DNA from: JAMCZU01 sp964479405
GTDB lineage: Bacteria > Patescibacteriota > UBA1384 > UBA12157 > JAENIV01
DNA length: 10,130 nt
NCBI GenBank assembly: GCA_964479405.1
Contig: CAYZMA010000033.1
Location: 1-10,130, forward strand
Direction: 5' to 3'
Part shown: piece after piece, positions 1 through 6,955 of the stretch
How the letters are laid out: the number at the start of each line of letters is the position of its first letter
Position numbering within the stretch: position 1 is the first letter of the stretch
Notes under the pieces: model-generated
What the model was told of the DNA's origin: nothing
Seen by the model: only the letters and a program-made list of their open reading frames with translations
Database searches by the model: none
Position numbers and translations under genes: made by a program

Positions 1-555
1 CAATCAATCCCATCACCAAAAGCTGAACCATTCAAACGTTGGTTGGCGCGTGTTGGTTACGAGCGGGTTAAAGAAATTGAATATCCGGAATTGGCAACTA
101 AAAGAACAAAAGCGATTTACAAAGCTAAGGGTTATCCTGATTCATGGATTGAAAAAAGAATGCGCGGTATTGCTGTCCGTGAAGAATTAACTGACGAATG
201 GCACAAGCGTGGGCTTAAATTAAAAAAAGAATATGAAATTTTAACTGCCGAGATATCCAAAGCGACTTTTGACATGAATCCGAGTCAGTATAAAAAGTTT
301 AAAAATCTCAAGCGAGAAAATTTGCGGGATCATATGGATGATTTGGAATTGATTTTAATGATGCTTGGTGAAGCAACAACGACCAAATTTCATCGCGATC
401 GCAACTCGTTAGGATTTAAACCGCTTAAAAAAGATGCCAAAGAAGGTGGGGAAGTAGCAGGTTCTGCTCGTTTGGATATTGAAAAAAGAACTGGTAAAAA
501 GGTTTCTACGAAGGCAAATTATCTTCCAAAAAAGTCAAATAAATATCTAAGTTGA
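1..555 (+). CDS. Phage antirepressor-like protein (Bro-N family), C-terminal part, 5' end outside window
   Basis: The reading frame is open from base 1 to the TGA at 553-555, so 184 residues are visible and the true start lies upstream. A TTG at 43 is possible as a start but unlikely, because the residues before it (PSPKAEPFKRWLARVGYERV) continue the family consensus. The visible part matches the region after the Bro-N domain in bacterial antirepressor or DinD-like proteins: KRWLARVGYERVKEIE, then WIEKRMRGIAVREELTDEW, then LTAEISKATF, then NLKRENLRDHMDDLELI, then a Gly-rich GGEVAGSARLDIEKRTGKKV tail. I assign it from remembered family consensus. Such proteins are known or suspected DNA-binding regulators from phages and mobile elements; in many small bacterial genomes they occur as single genes. 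The gene faces the - strand array and ends before the shared terminator at 653-680. Its target is unknown. Confidence 0.75.
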   Translation, partial: QSIPSPKAEPFKRWLARVGYERVKEIEYPELATKRTKAIYKAKGYPDSWIEKRMRGIAVREELTDEWHKRGLKLKKEYEILTAEISKATFDMNPSQYKKFKNLKRENLRDHMDDLELILMMLGEATTTKFHRDRNSLGFKPLKKDAKEGGEVAGSARLDIEKRTGKKVSTKANYLPKKSNKYLS

Positions 556-595
556 CATTTATTATAAAAATATCAATCGTCAGGTTAAAAGAGAA

Positions 596-647
596 CCGTC
601 CCCTAAATCCTAAATCTAAATCCTAAATCCCCGTCCCCTAAATCCTA
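596..647. repeat. Short CTAAATC-rich repeat tract with a 17-bp direct repeat
   Basis: A 17-base unit, CCGTCCCCTAAATCCTA, occurs at 596-612 and exactly again at 631-647. Between and within the copies the heptamer CTAAATC occurs five times (603, 610, 616, 623 and 638). The left copy is preceded by GAGAA, giving GAGAACCGTCCCC. The tract fills most of the gap between the antirepressor gene and the terminator and has no open reading frame of note. It is too short and too irregular for a CRISPR array. It may be a small dispersed repeat or the remnant of a mobile-element end. Confidence 0.6.
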
Positions 648-652
648 GTTTT

Positions 653-680
653 AAAACCCGCTCTTATGGAAGCGGGTTTT
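653..680. terminator. Bidirectional intrinsic terminator between convergent genes
   Basis: The arms AAAACCCGCT (653-662) and AGCGGGTTTT (671-680) are perfect reverse complements of 10 bases, with an 8-base loop. Each strand presents a G+C stem followed by TTTT, so it can stop transcription from both the + strand antirepressor gene and the leftward - strand array. The right arm lies within the last codons of the small membrane-protein ORF and the loop holds its stop codon, so the - strand terminator overlaps the end of that gene. Confidence 0.85.
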
Positions 681-900
681 GTGGGTTAAACTTACTTTTT
701 AATAAAAGTAGAAATTCGTAGAACTTGTAGTAAATTGATGTGAAAATTGAGAGAATAATTAGTGGAATTACAATAAAAACTAACATTATTATTTCATAGA
801 AAATTATTATAAGCCAAGAACACAACGTACAAAAGCCAATAATTCCAGCGACAATCAATAAGCATATCAATAATATATGTCCAATGCTCCCGAAGTCCAT
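664..900 (-). CDS. Small hydrophobic protein, two or more membrane segments, function unknown
   Basis: A 78-residue ORF with no family I recognise. Residues about 6-30 and 31-57 are almost wholly hydrophobic, followed by a short Tyr/Lys/Phe-rich stretch and a basic tail, so it is probably an inner-membrane protein with two or three helices. An ATG at 898-900 is preceded by a GGGGGG run about 7 bases upstream that could act as a ribosome-binding site. It lies 22 bases after the korC stop on the same strand and would be the last gene of that transcript. Its stop codon falls inside the loop of the terminator hairpin, which is unusual and weakens the case. Low-complexity composition means a chance ORF cannot be ruled out. 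Confidence 0.45.
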   Translation of the reverse strand: MDFGSIGHILLICLLIVAGIIGFCTLCSWLIIIFYEIIMLVFIVIPLIILSIFTSIYYKFYEFLLLLKSKFNPQNPLP

Positions 901-922
901 TACTAACCCCCCTTTTTTTATT

Positions 923-1756
923 TTATGGATTTATTTCAACTTTAATCGCCCCGTCGGGGCAAATTTGCATACACTTTTTACAACCAATACATTTTTGAAT
1001 ATCAACTTCTGGCATTGGTAGTCCCAAAAAACCGATTTCATTAGAAAATTTAAGGGCTTGAACGGGACATTTAATAATACACAAGCCACAGCCTTTACAG
1101 TACTCGGGAAATCTTGTCCATGAAATTTTGTCTTTGGAAAAAGCGGTTTTAATTTCAGGGGGAGTTACTCCCTCAAAAAGGTGTTTTGATTTATCAAATT
1201 TTTCCGCAATTTCCAAACCGGCCTTTAGGGCGCCTAAATTAAGGTCTTTAATTTCTGGTTTTTTTTCAATTTTTGAAGCAAACTCTTCTAAAATGGAATT
1301 TTCAAATTCTTGAAAATTTATCTCTTTAAGGTGAGCCACAATGCCACCCAGAAGAATAATATTTGCCACTTTACTGGTAAATTTTTCTCGTCCCAGTTTT
1401 TGAGCGGGAATGGCTAAATATTCGGTGACATCGGATTTAATTTTTTCAAGAGATTTATTATCAATAGCCGAGTCATCGTAAATAAAAAGACTGTTTTTTT
1501 GTATAAATTTTTTAACAGTTGAAACCGCGCGACTGCAAAAGCAAACGACAATATCGGCTTTTTCAAATTGCGGATAAGGGATTGGATGAGAGCTGATTTG
1601 CAAATATGCCAGTGAGACACCGCCACGTTGTTCTACCCCAAAACCGGGAAGATAAGAAGAATATTTATTTGATTTTTGGGCGGCGATAGCAATAATTTTG
1701 GCGACCGATTGAACTCCTTGACCGCCTTCGCCGGCTAAGACAATTTTTGTGGGCAT
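923..1756 (-). CDS. korC: 2-oxoacid:ferredoxin oxidoreductase, gamma subunit fused to a 2x[4Fe-4S] ferredoxin domain
   Basis: The 277-residue protein has two parts. Residues about 1-180 are the gamma (catalytic gamma/KE) domain, with GEGGQG near residue 9 and GVEQRGG near 40, both hallmarks of the PorG/KorC family. The C-terminus carries two ferredoxin motifs, CKGCGLCIIKCP from about residue 220 and CIGCKKCMQICP from about 256, which should hold two [4Fe-4S] clusters that pass electrons out of the TPP site to soluble ferredoxin. In many organisms this delta part is a separate gene. I chose the ATG at 1756 over a GTG at 1780 because GGAGGAG (1764-1770) sits 7 bases before the ATG and the family N-terminus begins with the following residues. 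It closes the korA-korB-korC set but is separated from korB by a 67-base palindromic spacer. The exact 2-oxoacid cannot be read from this subunit. Confidence 0.88.
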   Translation of the reverse strand: MPTKIVLAGEGGQGVQSVAKIIAIAAQKSNKYSSYLPGFGVEQRGGVSLAYLQISSHPIPYPQFEKADIVVCFCSRAVSTVKKFIQKNSLFIYDDSAIDNKSLEKIKSDVTEYLAIPAQKLGREKFTSKVANIILLGGIVAHLKEINFQEFENSILEEFASKIEKKPEIKDLNLGALKAGLEIAEKFDKSKHLFEGVTPPEIKTAFSKDKISWTRFPEYCKGCGLCIIKCPVQALKFSNEIGFLGLPMPEVDIQKCIGCKKCMQICPDGAIKVEINP

Positions 1757-1763
1757 TTTATTT

Positions 1764-1770
1764 CTCCTCC
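1764..1770 (-). promoter_or_regulatory. korC ribosome-binding site, partly inside a hairpin
   Basis: On the - strand this reads GGAGGAG, 7 bases before the korC ATG. Its first four bases (1767-1770) form the end of the 3' arm of the adjacent 13-bp stem, so folding of the leader would partly hide it. This site decides the korC start. Confidence 0.75.
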
Positions 1771-1819
1771 GACGATCCACTGTCGTGGATGTCGGAGCTC
1801 CGACTGGAAGCGTCGGAGC
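1767..1819. repeat. Compound palindrome between korB and korC (two adjacent hairpins)
   Basis: The 7-mer CTCCGAC and its complement GTCGGAG alternate four times: 1767-1773, 1791-1797, 1798-1804 and 1812-1818. Hairpin A pairs 1767-1780 with 1785-1797 as 13 base pairs with one bulged base (1774) and a 4-base loop. Hairpin B pairs 1797-1804 with 1812-1819 as 8 perfect base pairs with a 7-base loop. The middle, 1791-1804, is itself a perfect 14-base palindrome, so the arms can also pair in a cruciform. There is no T-run after either stem in the direction of transcription, so it is not a standard terminator. It could be an RNA processing or stabilising element, a translational control of korC, or an inserted small palindromic repeat. 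Confidence 0.8.
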
Positions 1820-1823
1820 GATT

Positions 1824-2564
1824 TTATGTTAATGCTTTAGGCACTTTAATTTCACCTAATGGGTATACTTTCGCCATTTCAATTTCAGAAAAATCTAAAG
1901 ATTCTTGAGCATTAGTATGCCAATTGACCGGGCACATTGAAATAACTTCCATGAAACTAAAACCACGACCGTCAATTTGGTTACTGATGGCTTTTTTATA
2001 CATATTTAATAGTTGTTGGTAATTAGTTGAAATGCCACGAGCGATATAGGTATCGTCAGCGCTAATTTGAGCTAACATTTCTGGTCCTTTGAATGGTCTG
2101 CCTTGAATTATTTCTCTTCCTTTTGGAGTGGTAGTAGTTTTTTGTTTCAAAAGAGTAGTTGGCGCCAGTTGACCACCGGTCATAGCGTAATTGGCATTAT
2201 TAATTAAAATAATTGTAATTGGATCGTTGCGCATAACTGAATTTAGCAAATGTTGAGCGCCAATAGCATATCCACCACCATCGCCAGTCAGACTAAGAAC
2301 AATTGCCCCAGGTTTAGCTTTTTTAAAACCAACACAAAGAGGAACAGTGCGACCATGATGGGTTTGAATAGTGTCAACATTAAACATATCCCAGCTAAGT
2401 AACGAACAGCCGATATCGGTGGCATAAATTAAATTTTGAGCAATGCCTAATTCATCAATGGCATGCCCCAAAATTTTCAAAGCCAAGGCTTGACCGCAAC
2501 CGGGACAAAATTTATGCGGTTTAGTTTCCTTATTCCAAGATTTTGGCAAAGCATTTTCGGACAT
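1824..2564 (-). CDS. korB: 2-oxoacid:ferredoxin oxidoreductase, beta (TPP-binding) subunit
   Basis: This 246-residue protein binds thiamine diphosphate and, with KorA, catalyses CoA-dependent oxidative decarboxylation of a 2-oxoacid, or its reverse. The TPP motif runs from GDGG at residues 94-97 to NN at 122-123. Cysteines at 20 and 23 (CPGCG), 53 (DIGC) and 211 (MCPVNW) match the four expected ligands of the proximal [4Fe-4S] cluster. NYAMTGGQLAPTT (125-137) and the C-terminal YPLGEIK are also typical of the KorB/VorA branch. Length is normal for a stand-alone beta subunit, which is shorter than the PorB of one-chain enzymes. It starts 2 bases after the korA stop, and its AAAGGAT ribosome-binding site lies in the last codons of korA, implying coupled translation. 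Whether it prefers pyruvate, 2-oxoglutarate or a branched-chain acid cannot be settled here. Confidence 0.9.
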   Translation of the reverse strand: MSENALPKSWNKETKPHKFCPGCGQALALKILGHAIDELGIAQNLIYATDIGCSLLSWDMFNVDTIQTHHGRTVPLCVGFKKAKPGAIVLSLTGDGGGYAIGAQHLLNSVMRNDPITIILINNANYAMTGGQLAPTTLLKQKTTTTPKGREIIQGRPFKGPEMLAQISADDTYIARGISTNYQQLLNMYKKAISNQIDGRGFSFMEVISMCPVNWHTNAQESLDFSEIEMAKVYPLGEIKVPKALT

Positions 2565-2566
2565 TT

Positions 2567-3637
2567 TTAATCCTTTTTTAGCAAAATTTCGTTGATTTTT
2601 TCAATAATTTCATTGGGCATAATACCAACAGCCGGCTTTTTGAGAGTATAAATTGGGGTTGAGCTTGGATAAATATTAGCTTTAAGCATTCCTTCAAATT
2701 GACCCAAAGACGATTCAACCACCAGAATTCCTTTTTTGTTTAAAATGGCGCTAATGGCCGATTCCTTTGGAAAGGGATTTAAAGTTATCGGTCTAAAAAG
2801 GCCGACTTTTTTGCCTTCGTTTCTTAAACTGTCAACTGCTAATTTGGCAACTGCGGCAACAATCCCATGAGCAAAAATTACCACTTCGGCATCAAGAGTG
2901 TGATAATCTTCAAATTCAACAATTTCAGGAGTCATTTCCGTGAAATGTTTTTTGTGATCTGCTAAAACATCGGCTAACTCTTGTTCAAGATTATAAGTAT
3001 TACGTAAATGAGTAAAACTATCTTTTTGTTTTTGAGGATTTAAGAGATAGGGGTTTGAGGAAATAATTTCAATTTCTTTTTCTTGAGGGCTGTAAGTTTC
3101 AACTGTGCCTAAAGTTTTATTTTGATAACCATCGCTTAAAACAAAAGTTGGAAAACGATATTTCCAAGCAGTATTAAAGGCTTTAATGGCATAGTCATAT
3201 AATTCTTGACCGCCGGCAGTTGAGTAGACAATCCGTAGCCCTTCGCCGTTACCGCCAAAACAAGTTAAAGTTACTTCTTGTTGGGAATAAATAACGGTGC
3301 CGGTTGAAGGTCCGCCACGTTGACCAATAAAAGCAACTGTTGGCAGACGCATGCTTTCCGCCATTGAAAAAGCATCTTGCATTAAGACATTGCCCGGTCC
3401 GGCAGAAGCTGTAAAAGCTTTTTTACCGGCTAAAATTGCTCCCATCATTGCAAAGCCAGCTGACATTTCATCTTCGGTTTGTAAAAACTTTAAAGTAGGA
3501 TTTTTGACTGTCTCTTCTGCCCAATGTTCCATAATTTCAGTTGTTGGCGTAATAGGGTAGCCAGTCATCATTTGCGCGCCGGAAGCAATGGCGCCTTTAA
3601 CAATAACTTCACTTCCCATTAAAAATTCTTTTTTCAT
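2567..3637 (-). CDS. korA: 2-oxoacid:ferredoxin oxidoreductase, alpha subunit
   Basis: The 356-residue protein is the pyrimidine-binding partner of KorB. Family marks in order are GYPITPTTE (26-34, active-site loop), QTEDEMSAGFAMMGA (53-67, with the Glu that activates TPP), SAGPGNVLMQDAF (78-90) and QRGGPSTGT (106-114), followed by a C-terminal domain II with a predicted Rossmann-like core. The gamma domain found at the N-terminus of some alpha subunits is absent, consistent with its separate location in korC. Only one base separates its ATG from the acsA stop, and the GAAGAG before it lies in the final acsA codons, so it appears translationally coupled to acsA. That arrangement argues that its 2-oxoacid chemistry is linked to acetyl-CoA, making pyruvate a plausible substrate, but the sequence alone does not separate pyruvate from other 2-oxoacids. 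Confidence 0.9.
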   Translation of the reverse strand: MKKEFLMGSEVIVKGAIASGAQMMTGYPITPTTEIMEHWAEETVKNPTLKFLQTEDEMSAGFAMMGAILAGKKAFTASAGPGNVLMQDAFSMAESMRLPTVAFIGQRGGPSTGTVIYSQQEVTLTCFGGNGEGLRIVYSTAGGQELYDYAIKAFNTAWKYRFPTFVLSDGYQNKTLGTVETYSPQEKEIEIISSNPYLLNPQKQKDSFTHLRNTYNLEQELADVLADHKKHFTEMTPEIVEFEDYHTLDAEVVIFAHGIVAAVAKLAVDSLRNEGKKVGLFRPITLNPFPKESAISAILNKKGILVVESSLGQFEGMLKANIYPSSTPIYTLKKPAVGIMPNEIIEKINEILLKKD

Positions 3638-3638
3638 T

Positions 3639-5369
3639 TTAATACTCTTCTAGTGTTGATGTGTCGCCAATTGGTAAACCCAATTCTTTGGCTCGCAAAA
3701 CCCGACGCATAATTTTACCCGATCGAGTTTTAGGTAAAGTTTTAGTAAATTCAATTTCTCGTGGGTAGGCGTGACCAGCCAAATCTTTTTTAACAAAATC
3801 GGCAATTTCTTTTTTTAATTCTTCTGATTCTTTAAAACCGGGTTTTAAAACACAAAAAGCTTTAATAATTTCGCCTCTGTCTGGATCAGGTTTGCCAATG
3901 ACACCGGCCTCGGCGACCGCTGGATGTTCAATTAAAGCCGATTCCACTTCAAATGGTCCAACTCGTTCGCCGGCAGTTTTAATAACATCGTCAGCTCTAC
4001 CCATAAACCAGAAATAACCATCATTATCGCGCCAGGCGCGATCGCCAGAAATATACCAATCGCCTTTAAAATAAGATTGATACTTTTCCGGATTTTCCCA
4101 AATTTCAATCATCATTGAAGACCAGCCGGGTTTTAAGGCTAAATTGCCCTCTTTGTTGTTGGGCAGTTCATTACCGTCATTATCAACAATACCAGCGACT
4201 ACCCCTGGAAATGGCCGTCCCATGGAACCAACTTTAATATCCATACTAGGGTAATTTGAAATACAAATTGCTCCGGTTTCTGTCTGCCACCAGTTATCAT
4301 GAAATGGCCTTTTAAATGCCTTATGCGCCCAGCGAATCGCTTCCGGGTTCAACGGTTCACCCACTGAAGCTAAATGGCGCAGACTTTCAAGAGAATATTT
4401 TTTAACAATATCGGCACCGGACTTCATTAACATTCTAATAGCTGTTGGCGCGGTGTACCAAATAGTTACATTATATTTATCAATCATTGAATACCATTTT
4501 TCTGGATCAAAACGTCCGTCAAAAACAAGTGCTGTGGCCGCATTAGCCCACGAACCCAAAATTTCATAAGCAATACCGGTAACCCAGCCCGGATCAGCGG
4601 TGCACCAATACATATCTTCCGGATGAATATCCAAAACCCACTTAGCTGTTAAATATTCTTGAATAATCGCTTGATGAGCATGAACAACACCTTTGGGTTT
4701 GCCGGTGGTGCCGGAAGTATAAAGCATAAATGCTCGATCTTTAGGATCCATGTGAGCAATTTCAAATTCTTCCGAAGCCTCATTCATTTCTTTTTTTAAA
4801 TCAAAATTATCATATGGGGCATCCACCACTAAAATTTTTTCTAAATTCGGTAGCTCATTTTTAATTTGCGCAACTCGTTTGACAAGTGTTGAGTGAGTAA
4901 TGACAAAACGCGCTTTAGAGTTTCCTAAACGATCTTTAATTCCTTCCGGTCCAAAGGCTTGAAATAGCGTTCCGGCAATTGCCCCTGTCTTTAAGATGCC
5001 TAAAAATGAATAATAAAGTTCTGGAATTCTAGGTAAGAAGAGAAAAACGCGATCACCTTTTTTGACATCAAGTTTTTTTAAAACATTAGCAATTTTGTTA
5101 GAAAGTTCAGCAATTTCTGCAAAAGTAAATTTTTGAATTTCGCCGGCATCATTTTCCCATACAAGGGCTAACTTTTGTTTTGTGACTGTGTCAAGGTGTT
5201 TGTCAATAGCGTTATAAGCGGCATTAATTTTGCCATCGGAAAAATATTTTATTTCGTTTTTAATTTGATCCCAAGAAAAATTCTTATAAGTTTCCTCGTA
5301 ATTTTTTAAGTTTGGCTCAACTGTAAATTTTGAAAGATCTTTTTTGATAATTTCAATTTCTTCAGCCAT
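3639..5369 (-). CDS. acsA: Acetyl-CoA synthetase, AMP-forming
   Basis: A 576-residue member of the ANL adenylate-forming family, close in length to Bacillus-type AcsA (about 570). It would activate acetate with ATP to acetyl-AMP and then form acetyl-CoA in the cytoplasm. Visible motifs are the P-loop YTSGTTGKPK (217-226), DNWWQTETG (358-366), where Trp caps the acyl pocket and favours acetate or propionate, the GD at 442-443, the hinge GRADD (457-461) and SGKIMRR with catalytic Lys552, which is also the lysine commonly regulated by acetylation in this family. The ATG at 5369 has AAAGGAA about 5 bases upstream. It follows gpmI by 18 bases and precedes korA by one base. Other short acyl groups remain possible. 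The enzyme costs two phosphate bonds, which suits acetate uptake more than ATP-yielding acetate release. Confidence 0.92.
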   Translation of the reverse strand: MAEEIEIIKKDLSKFTVEPNLKNYEETYKNFSWDQIKNEIKYFSDGKINAAYNAIDKHLDTVTKQKLALVWENDAGEIQKFTFAEIAELSNKIANVLKKLDVKKGDRVFLFLPRIPELYYSFLGILKTGAIAGTLFQAFGPEGIKDRLGNSKARFVITHSTLVKRVAQIKNELPNLEKILVVDAPYDNFDLKKEMNEASEEFEIAHMDPKDRAFMLYTSGTTGKPKGVVHAHQAIIQEYLTAKWVLDIHPEDMYWCTADPGWVTGIAYEILGSWANAATALVFDGRFDPEKWYSMIDKYNVTIWYTAPTAIRMLMKSGADIVKKYSLESLRHLASVGEPLNPEAIRWAHKAFKRPFHDNWWQTETGAICISNYPSMDIKVGSMGRPFPGVVAGIVDNDGNELPNNKEGNLALKPGWSSMMIEIWENPEKYQSYFKGDWYISGDRAWRDNDGYFWFMGRADDVIKTAGERVGPFEVESALIEHPAVAEAGVIGKPDPDRGEIIKAFCVLKPGFKESEELKKEIADFVKKDLAGHAYPREIEFTKTLPKTRSGKIMRRVLRAKELGLPIGDTSTLEEY

Positions 5370-5387
5370 AAAAATTCCTTTCTAAAA

Positions 5388-6950
5388 TTATTCTAAACGA
5401 TTAAGTAATGAATGACCAGTCATTTTATCACTTTTTGGCAGTTCCATTAATTCCAAAACAGTTGGCGCAACATCGGCTAAAGTATCTTTGGCGGTAATAA
5501 TTTTGGAAAGTGAAGAATAAGGCGAAGAAGTGGCGCTTTTAAAAAGATTCTTTTTGTTGTCTGGTGTGACAAGAATAAAAGGCACGGGATTAAGAGTATG
5601 CTTTGTTTCCGGGTCTTGCTCGGGATTAAGTTTAACCATTTGTTCAATATTGCCGTGGTCAGCGGTGATAATTGTGGCGCCCTTGGTTTTAATATTAGCA
5701 TCAACCATTTTACCAACGGCTTCATCTACTACTTTAATTGCTTTGCCGGCGGCAATCATATCGCCAGTATGAGAAATCATATCAACATTAGCCAGATTAA
5801 CTAAAATAAAATCGTAATTGCGGCTTTTGACAGCATCAACTATAACTTTAGTAATTTTTGGAGTAGCCATAACTGGATCTTTGGCGGGATTATCGTTTCT
5901 TTTTGAAGGCAAAATTTTTCTTTCTTCACCGGCAAACGGCGCGCCGTTACCGCAATTAAAAAAACCAGTTACGTGAGCTGCTTTTTCATTTTCGGCGACT
6001 CGCAGTTGCCTTTCCTGATGTTCGGCTAAAATTTCACCCAATGTGCCAATGACATTTAATTTTACAAAAGCAACTCTGACAGGTAAGCCTTTTTTATATT
6101 CAGTTAAAGTGACAAAATGAAGATTTTTCAATTTTGAAGAAATTATTTTTTCTGTAAGTTGTAAAGAACGATCGGAGCGAAAATTAAAAAATATAATGGC
6201 ATCATCATCCTTTAGAGAAGTTGTTTTGCCATCTTCGGGAATTATTGACGGGGGCACTTTAAAATCATTTAGATCATCGCGATAAGTTTGGGAAATAGCC
6301 GCTCCGACCGAATTGAATTTTTGTCCTTTTGCCTCTGCCAGCATTTGATAAGTTTGTTTTGTTTTTTTGAAATCCCCGATCCGATCCATAGCATAAAATC
6401 GGCCAATAACACTGGAAAATTTTCCAATACCCGTTTCGGTAATTTTTTCTTTTACTTTTTCAATAAAACTTAAACCGTCAAATTGACCGCTGTCCACCCC
6501 GTCAGTAATAGCGTCAATATAAACATCGCTGAAATTTTGGCGATGACAAAGATCAATTAAAGCGTTTAAATGAGAAATGTGAGAATGCACCCCGCCATTA
6601 GAAACGAGTCCCAATAAATGTAAATTTGAACGGTATTTTTTACAATGCTCAATGGCGCCAATTAATATTTTATTGTGATAAAAACTGCCATCGGCAATAG
6701 CTTCTGAAATAATTTCCAAATCTTGAGGAATTCGCCGGCCAGCGGCAATGGTTGAGTGTCCTAATCTTGAATCGCCAACAACGCCGTATTTTCCGGCAAC
6801 TAAAGTAAAAGCTTGCAAAACCTTGTGAGGATAGTCGCGCCAAAGACGATTCATATTGACAGGATTATTGACAGCTAAAGCATTGCCACCCCAAGAAGGG
6901 GAAATACCCCAACCGTCTAAGATGATTAATAAAAGTGGTTTAAATTTAAT
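5388..6950 (-). CDS. gpmI: 2,3-bisphosphoglycerate-independent phosphoglycerate mutase, apparent ATT start
   Basis: It interconverts 3- and 2-phosphoglycerate in glycolysis/gluconeogenesis using two Mn ions and a phosphoserine. Counting from an ATT at 6948-6950 gives 520 residues, normal for GpmI, and puts the metal ligand in LLLIILDGWG at Asp12 as in the Bacillus enzyme. Also present are the nucleophile in GDS (Ser61), HSH at 122-124, GRFYAMDR, FRSDR, ENEKAAHV, NVDMISHTGD, TADHGN and KHTLNPVPF, so all metal ligands appear intact. Two usually conserved sites differ: GNSEVGH is GDSRLGH, and DGRD is DGVD (Val152 where the substrate-binding Arg is expected). The first in-frame ATG (6854) would delete residues 1-32, including Asp12. 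No ATG, GTG, TTG or CTG occurs in frame between the upstream stop at 6996-6998 and that ATG. AAGGAGG at 6956-6962 supports a start at 6950. A G-to-T change or sequence error at the start codon is the alternative. Confidence 0.88.
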   Translation of the reverse strand: MKFKPLLLIILDGWGISPSWGGNALAVNNPVNMNRLWRDYPHKVLQAFTLVAGKYGVVGDSRLGHSTIAAGRRIPQDLEIISEAIADGSFYHNKILIGAIEHCKKYRSNLHLLGLVSNGGVHSHISHLNALIDLCHRQNFSDVYIDAITDGVDSGQFDGLSFIEKVKEKITETGIGKFSSVIGRFYAMDRIGDFKKTKQTYQMLAEAKGQKFNSVGAAISQTYRDDLNDFKVPPSIIPEDGKTTSLKDDDAIIFFNFRSDRSLQLTEKIISSKLKNLHFVTLTEYKKGLPVRVAFVKLNVIGTLGEILAEHQERQLRVAENEKAAHVTGFFNCGNGAPFAGEERKILPSKRNDNPAKDPVMATPKITKVIVDAVKSRNYDFILVNLANVDMISHTGDMIAAGKAIKVVDEAVGKMVDANIKTKGATIITADHGNIEQMVKLNPEQDPETKHTLNPVPFILVTPDNKKNLFKSATSSPYSSLSKIITAKDTLADVAPTVLELMELPKSDKMTGHSLLNRLE

Positions 6951-6955
6951 AATAT

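Noticed and set aside
552..569. TTGACA followed by TATAAA on the + strand as a promoter
   Set aside because: The spacing is about 6 bases rather than 16-18, and nothing on the + strand downstream needs a promoter.
603..644. CTAAATC repeats as a CRISPR array
   Set aside because: The unit is only 7 bases, spacing is irregular, there are no spacers and no cas genes.
1128..1313. + strand ORF of 61 codons opposite korC, and similar + strand ORFs at 3351-3560, 5530-5772, 7367-7606 and 9501-9704
   Set aside because: Each lies wholly inside a convincing - strand gene, has no recognisable protein features and no ribosome-binding context; they are antisense shadows.
1757..1780. Upstream GTG start at 1780 for korC
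   Set aside because: It would add eight Arg-rich residues encoded by the palindrome and the ribosome-binding site itself; GGAGGAG is well placed for the ATG at 1756.
1767..1819. korB-korC hairpins as an intrinsic terminator
   Set aside because: No T-run follows either stem in the - direction, and korC is needed for the same enzyme.
5388..6854. gpmI as a 488-residue gene starting at ATG 6854, or as a truncated pseudogene
   Set aside because: The frame continues upstream without a stop and encodes the conserved N-terminus with Asp12; a Shine-Dalgarno site sits further up, and none fits 6854.
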